A stretch of DNA of 64,000 nt, from positions 46,797,216 to 46,861,215 of the forward strand of contig BTRK01000005.1 in the NCBI GenBank assembly GCA_036245805.1, written 5' to 3'. Both the position numbers and the translations under genes were made by a program. The notes under the pieces were generated by a model that ran no database searches, had not been told where the DNA came from, and saw nothing but the letters and a program-made list of their open reading frames with translations. This document shows, piece by piece, positions 13,077-23,516 of the stretch. Each line of letters starts with the position of its first letter. The stretch's first letter is position 1. This stretch comes from Pristionchus mayeri (Eukaryota > Nematoda > Chromadorea > Rhabditida > Neodiplogasteridae).

Positions 13077-13103
13077 GGGCGGAGCCTCATTTCACTATAT
13101 AAG
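13077..13103 (+). promoter_or_regulatory. Candidate promoter: GGGCGGAGCCT with TATATAAG
   Basis: GGGCGGAGCCTC (13077-13088) is followed eight bases later by TATATAAG (13096-13103). The combination GAGCCTC then TATATAAG also stands upstream of RCR6 and RCR8, though with longer spacing. It lies about 560 bases before the first recognised exon of RCR4 and could be its promoter. Confidence 0.5.
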
Positions 13104-13657
13104 TCTGATCAAGGCCCATTCTAGGAATTCAGTGTTCGCTACTACAATGTAGCGCCTCATCGGGCCTCTAACCCTGTCTAATATTGGCTTCGATGAAGAT
13201 GGTCTAATCATTATGCATACCATGTCGACCATCTGATTGGTGAGAGAGCGCGCAGAATGAATAATCATTCCCTTGATTCCAATCATGATGCGAAATCAGC
13301 TTGTCCATGTGTCTTCTTCTCACTTATCCGCTACTCCTACATTGTTGTTGACTCATCGATAATAAGCGTAGGGAGAATAGGCCTCAGATGAATGCGAATT
13401 ACTGTGGATCACATTTGAACAGTCTTTTTTATAGACACTCTTAGTGCCAGCTGCGGATCTCATGTTGTACCACACCCCTATTCCGTATTTTGCATTTTAT
13501 TATCTTTCACATTGTTTCACGTATGTATTGTTCATTATTTATTTTCTGGATCTATGCACTGTTTTCACACCTTTCTTATCTTTGCATGATGCAACTTCTC
13601 CACACAATGAATGGCGCATTATACATTCGCGATGAAAAAAGAACCTAGCACTTGCAG

Positions 13658-15290
13658 TCATAGCATTATGCATACGAAAGAAGCCGAGGATGAGTGGCAC
13701 GACGCATTGGAGAGCTTCGGTAAAAGTGCGATTGGAACAGCATACGACAGGTAAGCATTTGGTTGTCCTAGGATTTAGTGTTGGCCAATTGAGTGTACAT
13801 GGGGAAGTATATCATCATCATCTGAGCGAAATTATTAGTATATTATTTCGGAACTATATTTGCACTTGCAGTGATGCTGAAAGCGAAGACGAATGGCACG
13901 ATTACATCGAGTGCGAACCGAAAAGTGGAAATGAAGTAAACCAAGAGGTACATTTTGTATGATGCTGCGGTACGTAGACCCTAGCAGTAGTCGACCTCAC
14001 TACAATGAACCACCAAGTGTAGTCGTATCTGACGCGGCTACACCTTTTTTACCTGCGGTTATATAATGAAGATACGGTCAGAATAACAAAACAATGATTT
14101 ACCAAATATTTTACAGAATGCCTCTCTGCTTTTCCCGTGAGTGCGAAATCTGCTTCGTAGCGAATCCCCCTCGCCGCTCCTTGTTTGACGCGTGCGGACA
14201 CGCGGTCTGCCGCGCGTGCGCGGCTCAAATGATCCTGAATGCGTGGGAGACGCAGCTGCAACTGATCTGCCCATTTTTCGCGCGGAAGGCTACTACGAGG
14301 AGTTCGACGAGGTACTCATCGACAGAGGAGAACTCGGCGATAAGGCGAGGTAAGCAACGGGGTAATCGATCGGGAAAGGATACTCATTCCACATACTCTC
14401 TTGAAACTGAATCGACCTGAAGATTTTAGAGTTGAGAGAGAGAGAAAATATTACCCAGTACATGGAGCGATCGTGCTTACAAAATTTACCATTTAATCAT
14501 ACGAATAACCAAGCTCAATGTTTCAGAGCCGAGTCTGACGCTGCCAGTGTTGCTGCGACAAAATCGAGGCATATGGCCTACAACGCGCTAATCCAAGCTT
14601 TGAACGCGCGGCGCCTCTTCGAAGTCGCTGCAGCAGCTTATGAGGCAAAATCGAATCGCGAGCGGCAAGGCAGAGCTGCTTCGCAGCACGCCTCGGAAGC
14701 CGCCCGAGCTCGCGGTGGTTCGCGAGTCTTCTCCGCACTTCGCTGCGCAGAAGAAGCTGCAGAAGCTTCCGCTGCAGAACACGTATCAGTCTCAAGGTAC
14801 TGGAGGAGGTACGACAATCTCCAGAGCGCTGAAGACAAGTGGGCCGACTTGCACAGGCAGGCAATACACCGTCTCGAAGTGGAAAATGAGAAATGGTCAG
14901 CCTTAGAAAACATCGTTTAATCGTTTATCGAAGTGCAGTTCGAGAAACAATACCACGATAGTTGCATTTTGCATACCCGCTAGACCTGTTGAGTATATAC
15001 CATGCATATACAGTACCACCGTTTGAACTCAACTGTAACTATGCAAACCTTTGTTGACACAGAAGGAGTGTAGGAAGGAATATGCTAGTATCCTTTTCAG
15101 CCTCTCGAATGAGTATTCTCGTCAGTGCTATGTGTGCGGAGATGCGTCGCCGCGACACCGCGTATTCTTTCCGAAGTGCAGAGACGACATATGCCGCCCG
15201 TGCGCGGACAAGCGACGCGCGACGAAGTGCTGTCCATGTTGCGGTTCCGAAGGAGACTTCGTACCATTGCATGAATATTTGCTTGAATAA
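13658..15290 (+). pseudogene. RCR4: RING-coiled coil-RING, type I, RING1 frameshifted
   Basis: Exons: 13658-13750 (EDEWHDALESFG), 13872 to about 13935 (EDEWHDYIECEP), RING1 14117-14349, helical exon 14527-14895 (369 nt) and RING2 15101-15290. RING1 reads CEIC and CGHAVCRAC. Where the last ligand pair should read CPFC the sequence gives TGC CCA TTT TTC, one base short. The frame is lost at about 14275-14279 and recovered if one base is added. The helical exon is open and contains ARARGGSRVFSALRC. RING2 has CYVC and CPCC, but the usual CGHAVC is CRDDIC, so the zinc-binding His is replaced by Asp. It ends GDFVPLHEYLLE. A promoter-like element lies at 13077-13103. The phase between the second E-W-H-D exon and RING1 is unresolved. 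Probably a decaying copy. Confidence 0.65.
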
Positions 15291-15844
15291 TAACAGTTGT
15301 ATAAGAATATCGAATATCCTACGGGATTTTTCATACATTATCGATCAACTGTTCAGATATCGCAAGAGTTAGCTGCATGTTCCGAATAAATATGTTGCCT
15401 TAGATGCGTGTGACTTTCACAATTAATGGAGAAGGGTCATTGTACATAGGGTTGTCACGATTATCAGATATCAATATGAGTAAGCGGACTGTGGAAGCGT
15501 CATCGATTGACCCTAAAGCTGAGGCGGTCTTGCCGGGAGGAATGTCATTTAGACATTTAGATTGAATTGTTATCCATGCCTTTATACATAGTTATATTGG
15601 ACTAAGATATTCGTCGCTCACCGTAGCTTTATAAACATCATTCAATACTTGTATGAAAACGGAAAAAAATGAATACAACCACATATGTGCCACATAGCGG
15701 AAATATCCAATCCCGTCCAATATTCATTTTAGGGAAATTGTACCTTCATTCGCTCGATCTGTCAATTTAGAATTGAAACTAGTAATGCAAATATCGTATT
15801 GTTTCTCCATCTTTTAATCACAAACTAGTGATGGCAAATCGGTG
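15291..15844. other. Intergenic after RCR4
   Basis: AT-rich 3' flank of RCR4. No exon, RNA gene or repeat can be supported. Confidence 0.45.
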
Positions 15845-16170
15845 CTTGCTCTCCTCGTTTCACACGCTATCTCGCTCTATCTGACGGGAAAAAGGGTGCA
15901 TTAAATGAGGAGAGAACAGTCCGACTTTCAGCACCAGCGAATATTCAATTTCCGAGTTGTGTAACGGTAGAAGGATGAGTCGTCGATCACCTGAAATATC
16001 GTAGATCGGTTCTTATGACGTAATTCGTTGTATTCCACCTTCTAACAATCTGTCAATTGCGTGTCGTGTAATACCGCCCATAACTCAATCACATTCAAAG
16101 GGAGAGTATTGATCCTCTTGTCTCTGACCTGTCTCGTAATAAGTGATTAATCCGGCCTTCTGGTAGAAAC
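15845..16170 (-). repeat. Dispersed repeat family, copy 2 (inverted to 11.9 kb)
   Basis: Read on the minus strand this matches 11897-12210 block by block in the same order. The two copies flank RCR4 in opposite orientation. Further GAGGGGATTAAC-type motifs follow at about 16445 and 16553. Confidence 0.65.
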
Positions 16171-17240
16171 AACCGCACACGTTCCTGAGATTTCGGTTAT
16201 TAGATAAAAAAACGACTAAACGGTAGAATATAACCTTCACTTTAGTGATTCATAGTTGTACACTCAGTTATCGACATGATTCCTCGAAAGCATCGATTGG
16301 TGAATAATATGCAAATGTCTTATTAAACTGCGCGGGATAAACAATTATATATCGCTACACTGTAGTTTTGAAGTCGCCACATTTGTATAATTTTTGTGTG
16401 GGACATGTATCAAAGGTGATAAGTCCCTTTTCATGAACCCCCCTCCCAGGAGGGGATTAACCCGAGTAAAGAAGAGAGAGAGCCGATGGAGCGACTAATG
16501 CTTTGAGGAGCGCACCGCTCCTGTTGTTGCGGGCGTGTCTTGCAACTGATTAATCCCTTCCCATGAGGGGATTGAACAGTCGTTTCCGCCCATATCTCAC
16601 TTGCTCTGAACCACAAAAGCACGCTATATTTTCATCTCTCTCTCTCTATCTCTCGCTCGCTCGCTCTGTTAATTTTAGTGAGATTATGTTAATATTCAAA
16701 TCTTCGCTTTCAGATGCACCGATCTACACTCGGTGGTTCATCGCACTTCTACGATGCGAATGATATCAGCAAATCAATAAATACTTCAGCAACGAAAAAG
16801 TAAGTCAAAGTACTGTGTTAGATGTGCCCGATAGTGCTGGATACTCAATTTGAACTACCATTTCCGTAATTTTTTTTGTATCCAAAAATCATAGACAATT
16901 TTTAAAATAGCAAACCTATTTTAATCTTTACAGTGATATTCTTAAAACTAAATTAATTAGGAATTAATTTAGAAATATTATTTTAATGAGGAATACATTT
17001 GAAGGCACTCTACGATGTAAATCGTACAACTGGTTCGCTAAAAGAAGATCTGAGATAACATGATTCAAACGGCAGAACGAAGGTACGCCGGGAAGTTCAT
17101 GTTTTAAAAACCAATTTCATCAAATGATAAACCAGTTAAAATTTAATTGCCATTTCCGCATTTCGTAGGGTCGTTGTTATTTATTACCGGAAACAATATA
17201 ACATATCTTTAAAATGTAGCCATGAATACTGTTATTCCAG
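16171..17240. other. Intergenic; one possible relic exon
   Basis: After AG at 16714, a short open exon encodes SSHFYDANDIS and ends at a GTAAGT donor near 16800. F-Y-D-A recalls the E-W-Y-D-A motif of type I RCR N-termini, so this could be the start of the RCR5 relic. The link is weak. Otherwise nothing is seen beyond CTCCC/GGATTAAC motifs at 16440-16575. Confidence 0.3.
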
Positions 17241-17484
17241 TGTTCCTCTCGGATATGAATTCTCGCGCGCTTTCGGGACCTGCTGAGAAACGTCGCCCAG
17301 GCGCTGCGCACTTTTCAATGTCTGCAAGCATGATTTCTGCCTCGCGTGTGCCGACAATCAAGCGTGCTCGGACAAGCCAGTGATCCAATCACCCGAGTGG
17401 AAGCCATGCCCCCAGTTCCAGATGGTGGGATTCTACATGACACTGATTGTGGATAAGGTTGAGAGCAGCCATAATATTGACTAA
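17241..17484 (+). pseudogene. RCR5: relic of a second-RING exon
   Basis: After TTATTCCAG the exon has the same phase and length class as other RING2 exons (244 nt). Its translation aligns with them: GYEFSRAF, then a stop, then CKHDFCLACAD and a final KPCPQF. The first Cys of the first pair is Phe, TGA follows the second Cys, and the last Cys is Phe, so three of the eight ligand positions are lost or cut off. It ends ...VESSHNID at TAA. No RING1 or helical exon remains nearby. This is an old, isolated remnant between RCR4 and RCR6. Confidence 0.6.
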
Positions 17485-18640
17485 ACTATTCTGTACTAAA
17501 TCTATTGAATTGTCTCATGTGTGTAGTTAAAGGGCCAATAACATGGTTTTGCGTCAGAAGTGCTATTTCCCTAACTGTATCGCCGATACGATACCGAAAG
17601 ATAATTGATCTAGTAACGCTATCTTCCCTCGCATTTGATCGAACTGCTTCGGCCCCATAGATTAATTGTCCTATTTTTTTTGTACAATATATCAGGCTGT
17701 CATAAGTTTTTTTTCCAATTTGACCTTGGAAGTGTTTTCACATTTTCCGGTCTTCTGTTCAAAATGATTTTCATTTTGATCCTCACAGATGATGAGTACG
17801 TAGATACTCTCTTTATCACACTTTAGTACACACCTATTCAAAGAGCCTTGTGAGCATACTTTGAGGTCAAAGTAGCATCGATCACGATTTTCGAAATGAT
17901 TTTAGCAAATCAGAGCTTTCCAGTGAGTAGTGATTGGGCTAAACCAGCAAGAATATCGTGAAGTGTGATGAGTCACAAATATGCATGTGAATCGGGTTTG
18001 GCGCAAAAGAACTGCTCACAATAGGTGCTAATTGCACAGGAGAGTTCAGTTAATCGTGACCAAATGAGTTTCCTTCACGCGCGCACACATTACCCTATCG
18101 AAATCAAAACCCAATCTCATCATTACCCTTCTTACAAGAAGAGCTTATATTTGGTTTTTGCTGGGATTTCCTGATTCCAACCAAAAACAGAAGCTACCAA
18201 CATTTGTATGATGAAATTCGCACATCGAAATCAGTGTATTTTTTCCTGATTAGATGATAGGTAAGGCCCCAAGTTTTTGTGTTTGTTAGCGTCAGCTACA
18301 CATGAACTATCCCTCAATAGATTCACATAGTTACGGGATACCTGCGCGTTCCCCGTTCAATATACTCTAAAATATATCAACAAAATTCACAATTATGATA
18401 GGATAGACCAATAATCGGATTTTCGAGTATTCTTATTTTTTGAAAAGATGTTGATGCGAGCTCTAATTTCACAAATGGTAAAGTAGCCACATAACGTAAG
18501 AATAAAGCACCCCTATATACAAGTCAGTAGCTATAACACATAACGTAGGAACAATGAGATCTCGCATGGGATTTCAATCTACTGACTTGTACTGGTAGGA
18601 TTCCAAGAGCTCTTTTTTTTCCTTCTCTCTCGTTCGCATT
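17485..18640. other. Intergenic; no gene recognised
   Basis: AT-rich sequence with no exon that can be tied to a family. Confidence 0.45.
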
Positions 18641-18650
18641 TCACATTATT

Positions 18651-18708
<58 letters not shown>
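18651..18708. repeat. (GA)n microsatellite
   Basis: An almost pure GA dinucleotide run of about 50 bases stands about 85 bases before the TATATAAG box of RCR6. The corresponding promoter of RCR8 has only a short GAGAGAGATAGATAG tract at 27190-27206. Confidence 0.95.
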
Positions 18709-18714
<6 letters not shown>

Positions 18715-18744
18715 GCATTTTCAACTGCTTCGGCATCCCCACTG

Positions 18745-18800
18745 GTAGAGCCTCGACACATTCAATACGAAGACCGGTGACGGGCTAGTATATAAGCGAG
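18745..18800 (+). promoter_or_regulatory. RCR6 promoter with TATATAAG box
   Basis: GAGCCTCG, then CACATTCAA-ACGAAGACCGGTGA, then GGGCTAGTATATAAG (TATA box 18789-18796). The same block is conserved at 27245-27293 upstream of RCR8, with only a few changes over about 60 bases. It lies 193 bases before the RCR6 start codon. Conservation between the two loci, together with the TATA box, supports a promoter. Confidence 0.65.
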
Positions 18801-18988
18801 AGTACATTCATTTACTGCCCAGTTACATCTTGTGATGTTTACTTGTGCGGACGTTTCGTCTGCTCGTCATTATTCTTGTCCTTACTCACTATCCTCACCT
18901 ATTTTTTAAATATTTTACATCGCAATTTATTGTTTTTGCGCCATAAGAGAATATCAACTTCCTCCCATTAAGCAGGAACTATTCAAAG

Positions 18989-21616
18989 ATGACCAGCGCA
19001 GCTCTACGCGTGGGGATGATCGTGAAGAAACGCAAGACATGGTAATACTAATTTGGTTTGTTAATTTTTGGTATATTCCATTTCCTTCAGCAATGCCCGT
19101 TTCAAGTCTCTAGACTTGATCGATACGCGCTACCGTCTTCGTCCATCGCGTGTAATTGCGAAAGACAAGAATACTCGAATGTTCGGGAAGGAAAGGCAAA
19201 ACATCTATGCGGTTAAAGCGGATATAAAAGCAAGGTAGCAACGTATACATATGAATCTGTCTAATTTCGAACATTACAGCAGCGAGGTAGGCTTCTCACG
19301 CGCCTGCGGTTTATGTCTTTCGGAATCTCCACTTCACCGCTCCGTATTTTCCGCGTGTGGACACGCGGCCTGCTGTGCTTGCGCGGTAAAGATGAGAGCA
19401 GATTCGGAAGATGAGAAAAAAGACCTTGCGTGCCCTTTTTGTCGAAGGCAAGGCCGATTCGTGGAATTTCTCGAACGAATCGATGGGACGGAGAATGCAC
19501 GGTCGATTCGCCGCGCATGCGAGACCAAAAAGTTCGTAAATATTTTTAGTAACACGTGTTTCTTATCTTGGTATCAGGTTGACTAGAAAGTTTTGTCGTA
19601 TTTTTCGTATTTCAACTTTTGCTCACTAATACAGTTCAAAAGGATGCATCCTCTAAGTACTATAATGAATGATAGGGATAGTCCCCTGCTACAAATGTAT
19701 ACCGTTTCGGATACCTCGCTGTCAATGTTACGGGATCTATGATTCGAACAATTTGACAAACTGCATTTCTACGACTCCTGATCTTTGATTTACTGCTCAT
19801 ATTAGAAGTTAACCAGACCAGCGAGCAAGTGATACTTGGAATGAGCAATGGTCAAGGAATATGCCAAGAGCAGTAGAAGGTATTAGTGCTAGCAGGCCTT
19901 CCCAGGAAGTGACGATCTTGTGGGAAGGCACGGACCATGTTGAGTTTGAGGGAGATAATATCACGTCCTGGATGGGTCCTTGCGATTTGGAGCTTTAAAT
20001 TGTGAAAGTAGTAAACACAGACAACATCCACGATAACCATATACAAAGTTGGGGAATAGTTTGAATCAACGCGTTTTCTACATATCAAGTCGAACAGTGG
20101 CATTTTTGCCTACCAAGCAGCAAGATCAAGTGACTAATTGTGCTCATTTTTTGCGCAATACACTTAATAATCATCTCATGTAGTAGCATTGTCTATGCAA
20201 ATTGAAGAGCCATGGAGAAGGGAGAAAGTCAGAGACACGGTGAACATTGTGTTTTGTCAGAATCTGGGTTTAATCCAAGGAAATATTTTTCGTATTTTCT
20301 CGCGTTTCTGAATATCTCAAGTAAATTATTTAGGGTGGAATGGTTGTCCCCAACAGTGATGGTGAGATCGCACATAATATGGTTGAGGCCACTGTTTGCA
20401 TCTAATCGAAGACAACGAAGTTCTAGTGAGGGAGATCCCTCTGCTCCAACCTAATCTATTTGTTCGACCACCATATTATCGACATCGTTCACCCAACTTC
20501 ACCCAGTGGTAGAGTGGGGATATGTATCTGATACACATACGCCATAGGGAGTTATCTTGCCTTTAGTTTGAGAGAATGAAAAGAATATAATTATGCCGTA
20601 AAAACAAGAACACTCTCTGAAGAACTTGTGCAATTATATGGTTTAAACTGATAGGGATTACCAAATCTAAAACATGTCTAAAACATCCCTGTTCACCCCT
20701 CCTTAACTTGAAAAATGGGGCGTTTCATATCAACATAGAAATGAGATCGAACGGATTGAAATGAGACCAGAAAATGCGACAGAACTTTCTAGTCAACCTA
20801 ATATATTATTTTTCCCATGTTATCATATTCATTCATTTAGGTGCACAATTTGATCATAATTTTAATTAAAACGCATTATGAGGCGAAATTAAAATGATCA
20901 ATAGTTGCATATAATATCAAATAATAATTTTTTTTTCAGAGCTCAGTTGGATGCAGCCAATGATGAAGCGAATGCCGAGTTCGAAAAGACTGTCAAGGCT
21001 TTCGAAAGAGCTGACGACCTCCTAAATGATGCTAGAAATGATCTGAATATTGCTCATAATAAACTAAGAATCGCTGGTTCTGTGGGAGGTGTACCAGATG
21101 CTTTGAATGATGCAAAAACTGATGTTGCTAAAGCTGAGGTTACCTTACATTGCGCCGAATCGGCTTTTGAGCTGGTCAACAAAGCATACGAAGAGGCAGC
21201 TGTGATACATAAGGCAAAGTTGCGTTATCTAGAAGATCAAAATATCAATTATTGCAGGGAGGAAAATGAATCAAGGTAGGGATTCGCTATATTATTACGT
21301 TATTCATACATTTAGTTTAGTACGTCTCAAGTTATTTAAATTGAAATGAAAAACCCGATGGTTCCTCAAATTATTGTACGATTGCAGTGCCACTCTCGGA
21401 ATTCATTTCTCCAGAGTTTGTCAATCTTGTGATGAGAAATCGCCTCGTCATCGCGCATTCTTCCCCGCATGCAAGCATGCGGTCTGCCGCGAGTGCGCGG
21501 ATGAGCGCACTGACGCGTCTGAAGCGGATGGGTCACCGATGGCCTGTCCGGAGTGTGATACCGAGGGAGGCTTTCTCACTCTCTACGAGGATCTGATCGA
21601 CGAAAACGTTGAGTAA
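18989..21616 (+). CDS. RCR6: RING-coiled coil-RING protein, type II, intact
   Basis: Five exons, 18989-19041, 19091-19234, 19280-19531, 20940-21275 and 21388-21616, join without a stop into 337 aa. Every junction is phase 2. Exon 1 starts MTSAALRVGMIVKKRKT and exon 2 continues ARFKSLDLIDTRYRLRPS, giving a basic N-terminus of about 65 residues. RING1 (CGLC, CGHAACCAC, CPFC) takes about residues 66-150. The helical part, about 150-262, is rich in Ala, Glu and Lys and contains NDEANAEFEKTVKAFERADD. RING2 (CQSC, CKHAVCREC, CPEC) ends GGFLTLYEDLIDENVE. Both RINGs keep all eight ligands. A zinc-dependent, probably ubiquitin-ligase role is inferred from the RINGs alone. Intron 3 is long because a mariner-like element (19574-20801) sits in it. 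A receptor-like gene follows on the same strand. Confidence 0.85.
19574..20801. mobile_element. Mariner-like element in RCR6 intron 3
   Basis: The ends are inverted repeats: TCAGGTTGACTAGAAAGTTT at the left and, on the other strand, TTAGGTTGACTAGAAAGTTC at the right. Both ends are flanked by TA (19572-19573 and 20802-20803), the mariner target. The end sequence resembles the TTAGGTTG-type ends of mariner elements. At 1228 bp the length is near that of a full element, but I cannot read an intact transposase in it. Removing it leaves an RCR6 intron of ordinary size. Confidence 0.75.
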
Positions 21617-21691
21617 ATTCTGCAAGCAGCGCACTTCATTTTTCGCCTCAATTCAAATTGTAACGACTTTTGTTACAACATCATCGTATTT
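21423..21691 (+). repeat. RING2 segment nearly identical to RCR8
   Basis: From the RING2 coding part through the 3' flank, this segment matches about 31955-32219 with about two differences in some 265 bases. The helical exons of the same two genes are strongly diverged. The boundary inside the RING2 exon is abrupt. Gene conversion or recent exchange is the simplest reading. Confidence 0.8.
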
Positions 21692-22039
21692 GGTTCTCTG
21701 ATCTATAAAAGGACGAGTTCGATGGATAACTAACGTGTAATGACAATAAATTTATCATCATGGATCACCATGTGTAGGACAATTTGCACCACAATGATAA
21801 AGATTGTGCTGGCATACATATTCTTCTGGTTACGATAATTTATTTTATGATGATGACATGACTTCAATGTTCAATACAATTATATTACGTGAGAGCTCTG
21901 AAAGGCCACGAATGACGTATCTCAATACCTAATGAATCGAGAAAACAAAGCTTCATTTTGTAGTGTCTACTTTTTGTAGTTAGACAAAGATGTGCGATTG
22001 AAGTTGCTGGCTCAAAATATTTTAGTTTCTCACCCCTAC

Positions 22040-22945
22040 ATGGACATGAGAGCAGAGGAATTAATCGACTATATACTGCGTCTTGCTCAATTATATTTGG
22101 TGATTCGTCACTTCAAAACCACATTCTTATATTTGTTCATACTCACAGGTTTGATTATTAAAAATGCATAATATCGAACTTAGTTTCATCTTATTTTTGC
22201 TTAATTTGAAAGCATTCTCCCTTGTACTTCGTCAGGTGTACTGGCATGTATCTATGTCGTAGGATTCATTATCGCCGATGGATTCCCTATCCCGGAACAG
22301 GCTACGTATCAGCACTTAATTATGTTTTTTTTGGCAAATCGGGAATTTCTAGATGATCAAGTCATCGGATCAACAATTGGGAAACTGATGATGATGGCTA
22401 CTCATCTATTTGAGGCGAATCGCGAGACAATCGACCATTTGAGGGAGGGGGGGCAGCGGCGATAGGATTCAAATTTGTTCGATCCGGCTATCATTTTGGT
22501 TATAAGTACTTTGAACGACGCTCTTTAAAACTGCGTCGTCAGAATTTTGATATCTGTCGTCATCTTCGAGATTCAGAAGGCCAAACTTGGTGCTATTACT
22601 TTTCGACATTCAAATCGGAACCACTTAAATGGTCATGATCAAAGCGATTCATCAGGTAATTTTACACAAGTAATTGATTGTGACTCACAATATTTGTATA
22701 TGCTGATTCTCCACAATTTTCTTGGATATTCGTCTCATTATTCCAGCTTAATGAATTCAATACGGTTTTACTAAATATGTCAAGCTAAGACCGTTAACTT
22801 TTTATTTATATTTGTTTTTTTTTGTTTTTAGTACGTGTACACCCACTATCTGACAACCTACAGTGCTTATGTCACCCTTGTCATATTCTAACTTCGAGTT
22901 CGCAGATTTTTAGTCAGCTTCAGAGATGTGCGGACGATAAGCTTC
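22040..22945 (+). pseudogene. Serpentine-receptor-like gene, decayed (after RCR6)
   Basis: Exon 22040-22148 encodes MDMRAEELIDYILRLAQLYL and on through a hydrophobic FLYLFILT. The next exon, from 22236, encodes VLACIYVVGFIIADGFPIP, a membrane helix. A third part near 22340-22430 has GSTIGKLMMMATH, corresponding to GSIIGKLLMAAHRYFA in the copy after RCR8. A later exon from about 22832 has YVYTHYLTTYSAYVTLVIF and then a stop where the other copy continues. The pattern of helices with a GKLL-AAHRY segment resembles nematode serpentine chemoreceptors of the Srg group, but the assignment is by impression. Several parts are broken, so it is probably a pseudogene. Confidence 0.45.
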
Positions 22946-23516
22946 GGAGTAACCGTCGCTGTAAGGCGAACGTCACGTACCCACTAAGTCCGGGATAAAA
23001 TTCATTCGACCTGCGTTTTCTTCCAGAACTTGCTCTGTTCGCGCCCGTTTTACACTAACACATTATCTTATCTATGTTTCCCTGTTCTTTCGCATTCGCT
23101 CTCACTTTTGGAACGATCTTCTTTATTGTATGTATTCTCCCTCTCTCAACTTTTCTTCGACACATCGCTAAATGTTACCTAATTTGGTGCGTGCCTCTCA
23201 CGGAGCATCCCCCTGTCAGCGTTTCTGCTTATTTAGCGTTCCCGCGTCTTTATGCAAAAGAGTTATTTTTATTTTAATTGTTGCCTCATCTAATTATGTT
23301 CTTACTTCATGTACATCAGTCTTCGTTTGTTTCACTTTCAATTTGCGTTGTATACTTGCTCGAACGTTCCGCATTTTCAGGATTGTACTTCTCGTTGCTA
23401 AATATCATCAAATTATTTATGTATTAGACTTAACAATTTGGGGTTTGTCTGGAGTCATTAAACATTTCCAGTAAGTGAATCACATCTTGCTCCAGCGAAT
23501 AATGAACTACTCAAAG
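22946..23516. other. Intergenic before RCR7
   Basis: AT-rich sequence with no shared GAGCCTC or TATATAAG block, unlike the upstream regions of RCR6 and RCR8. Nothing else can be supported. Confidence 0.4.
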
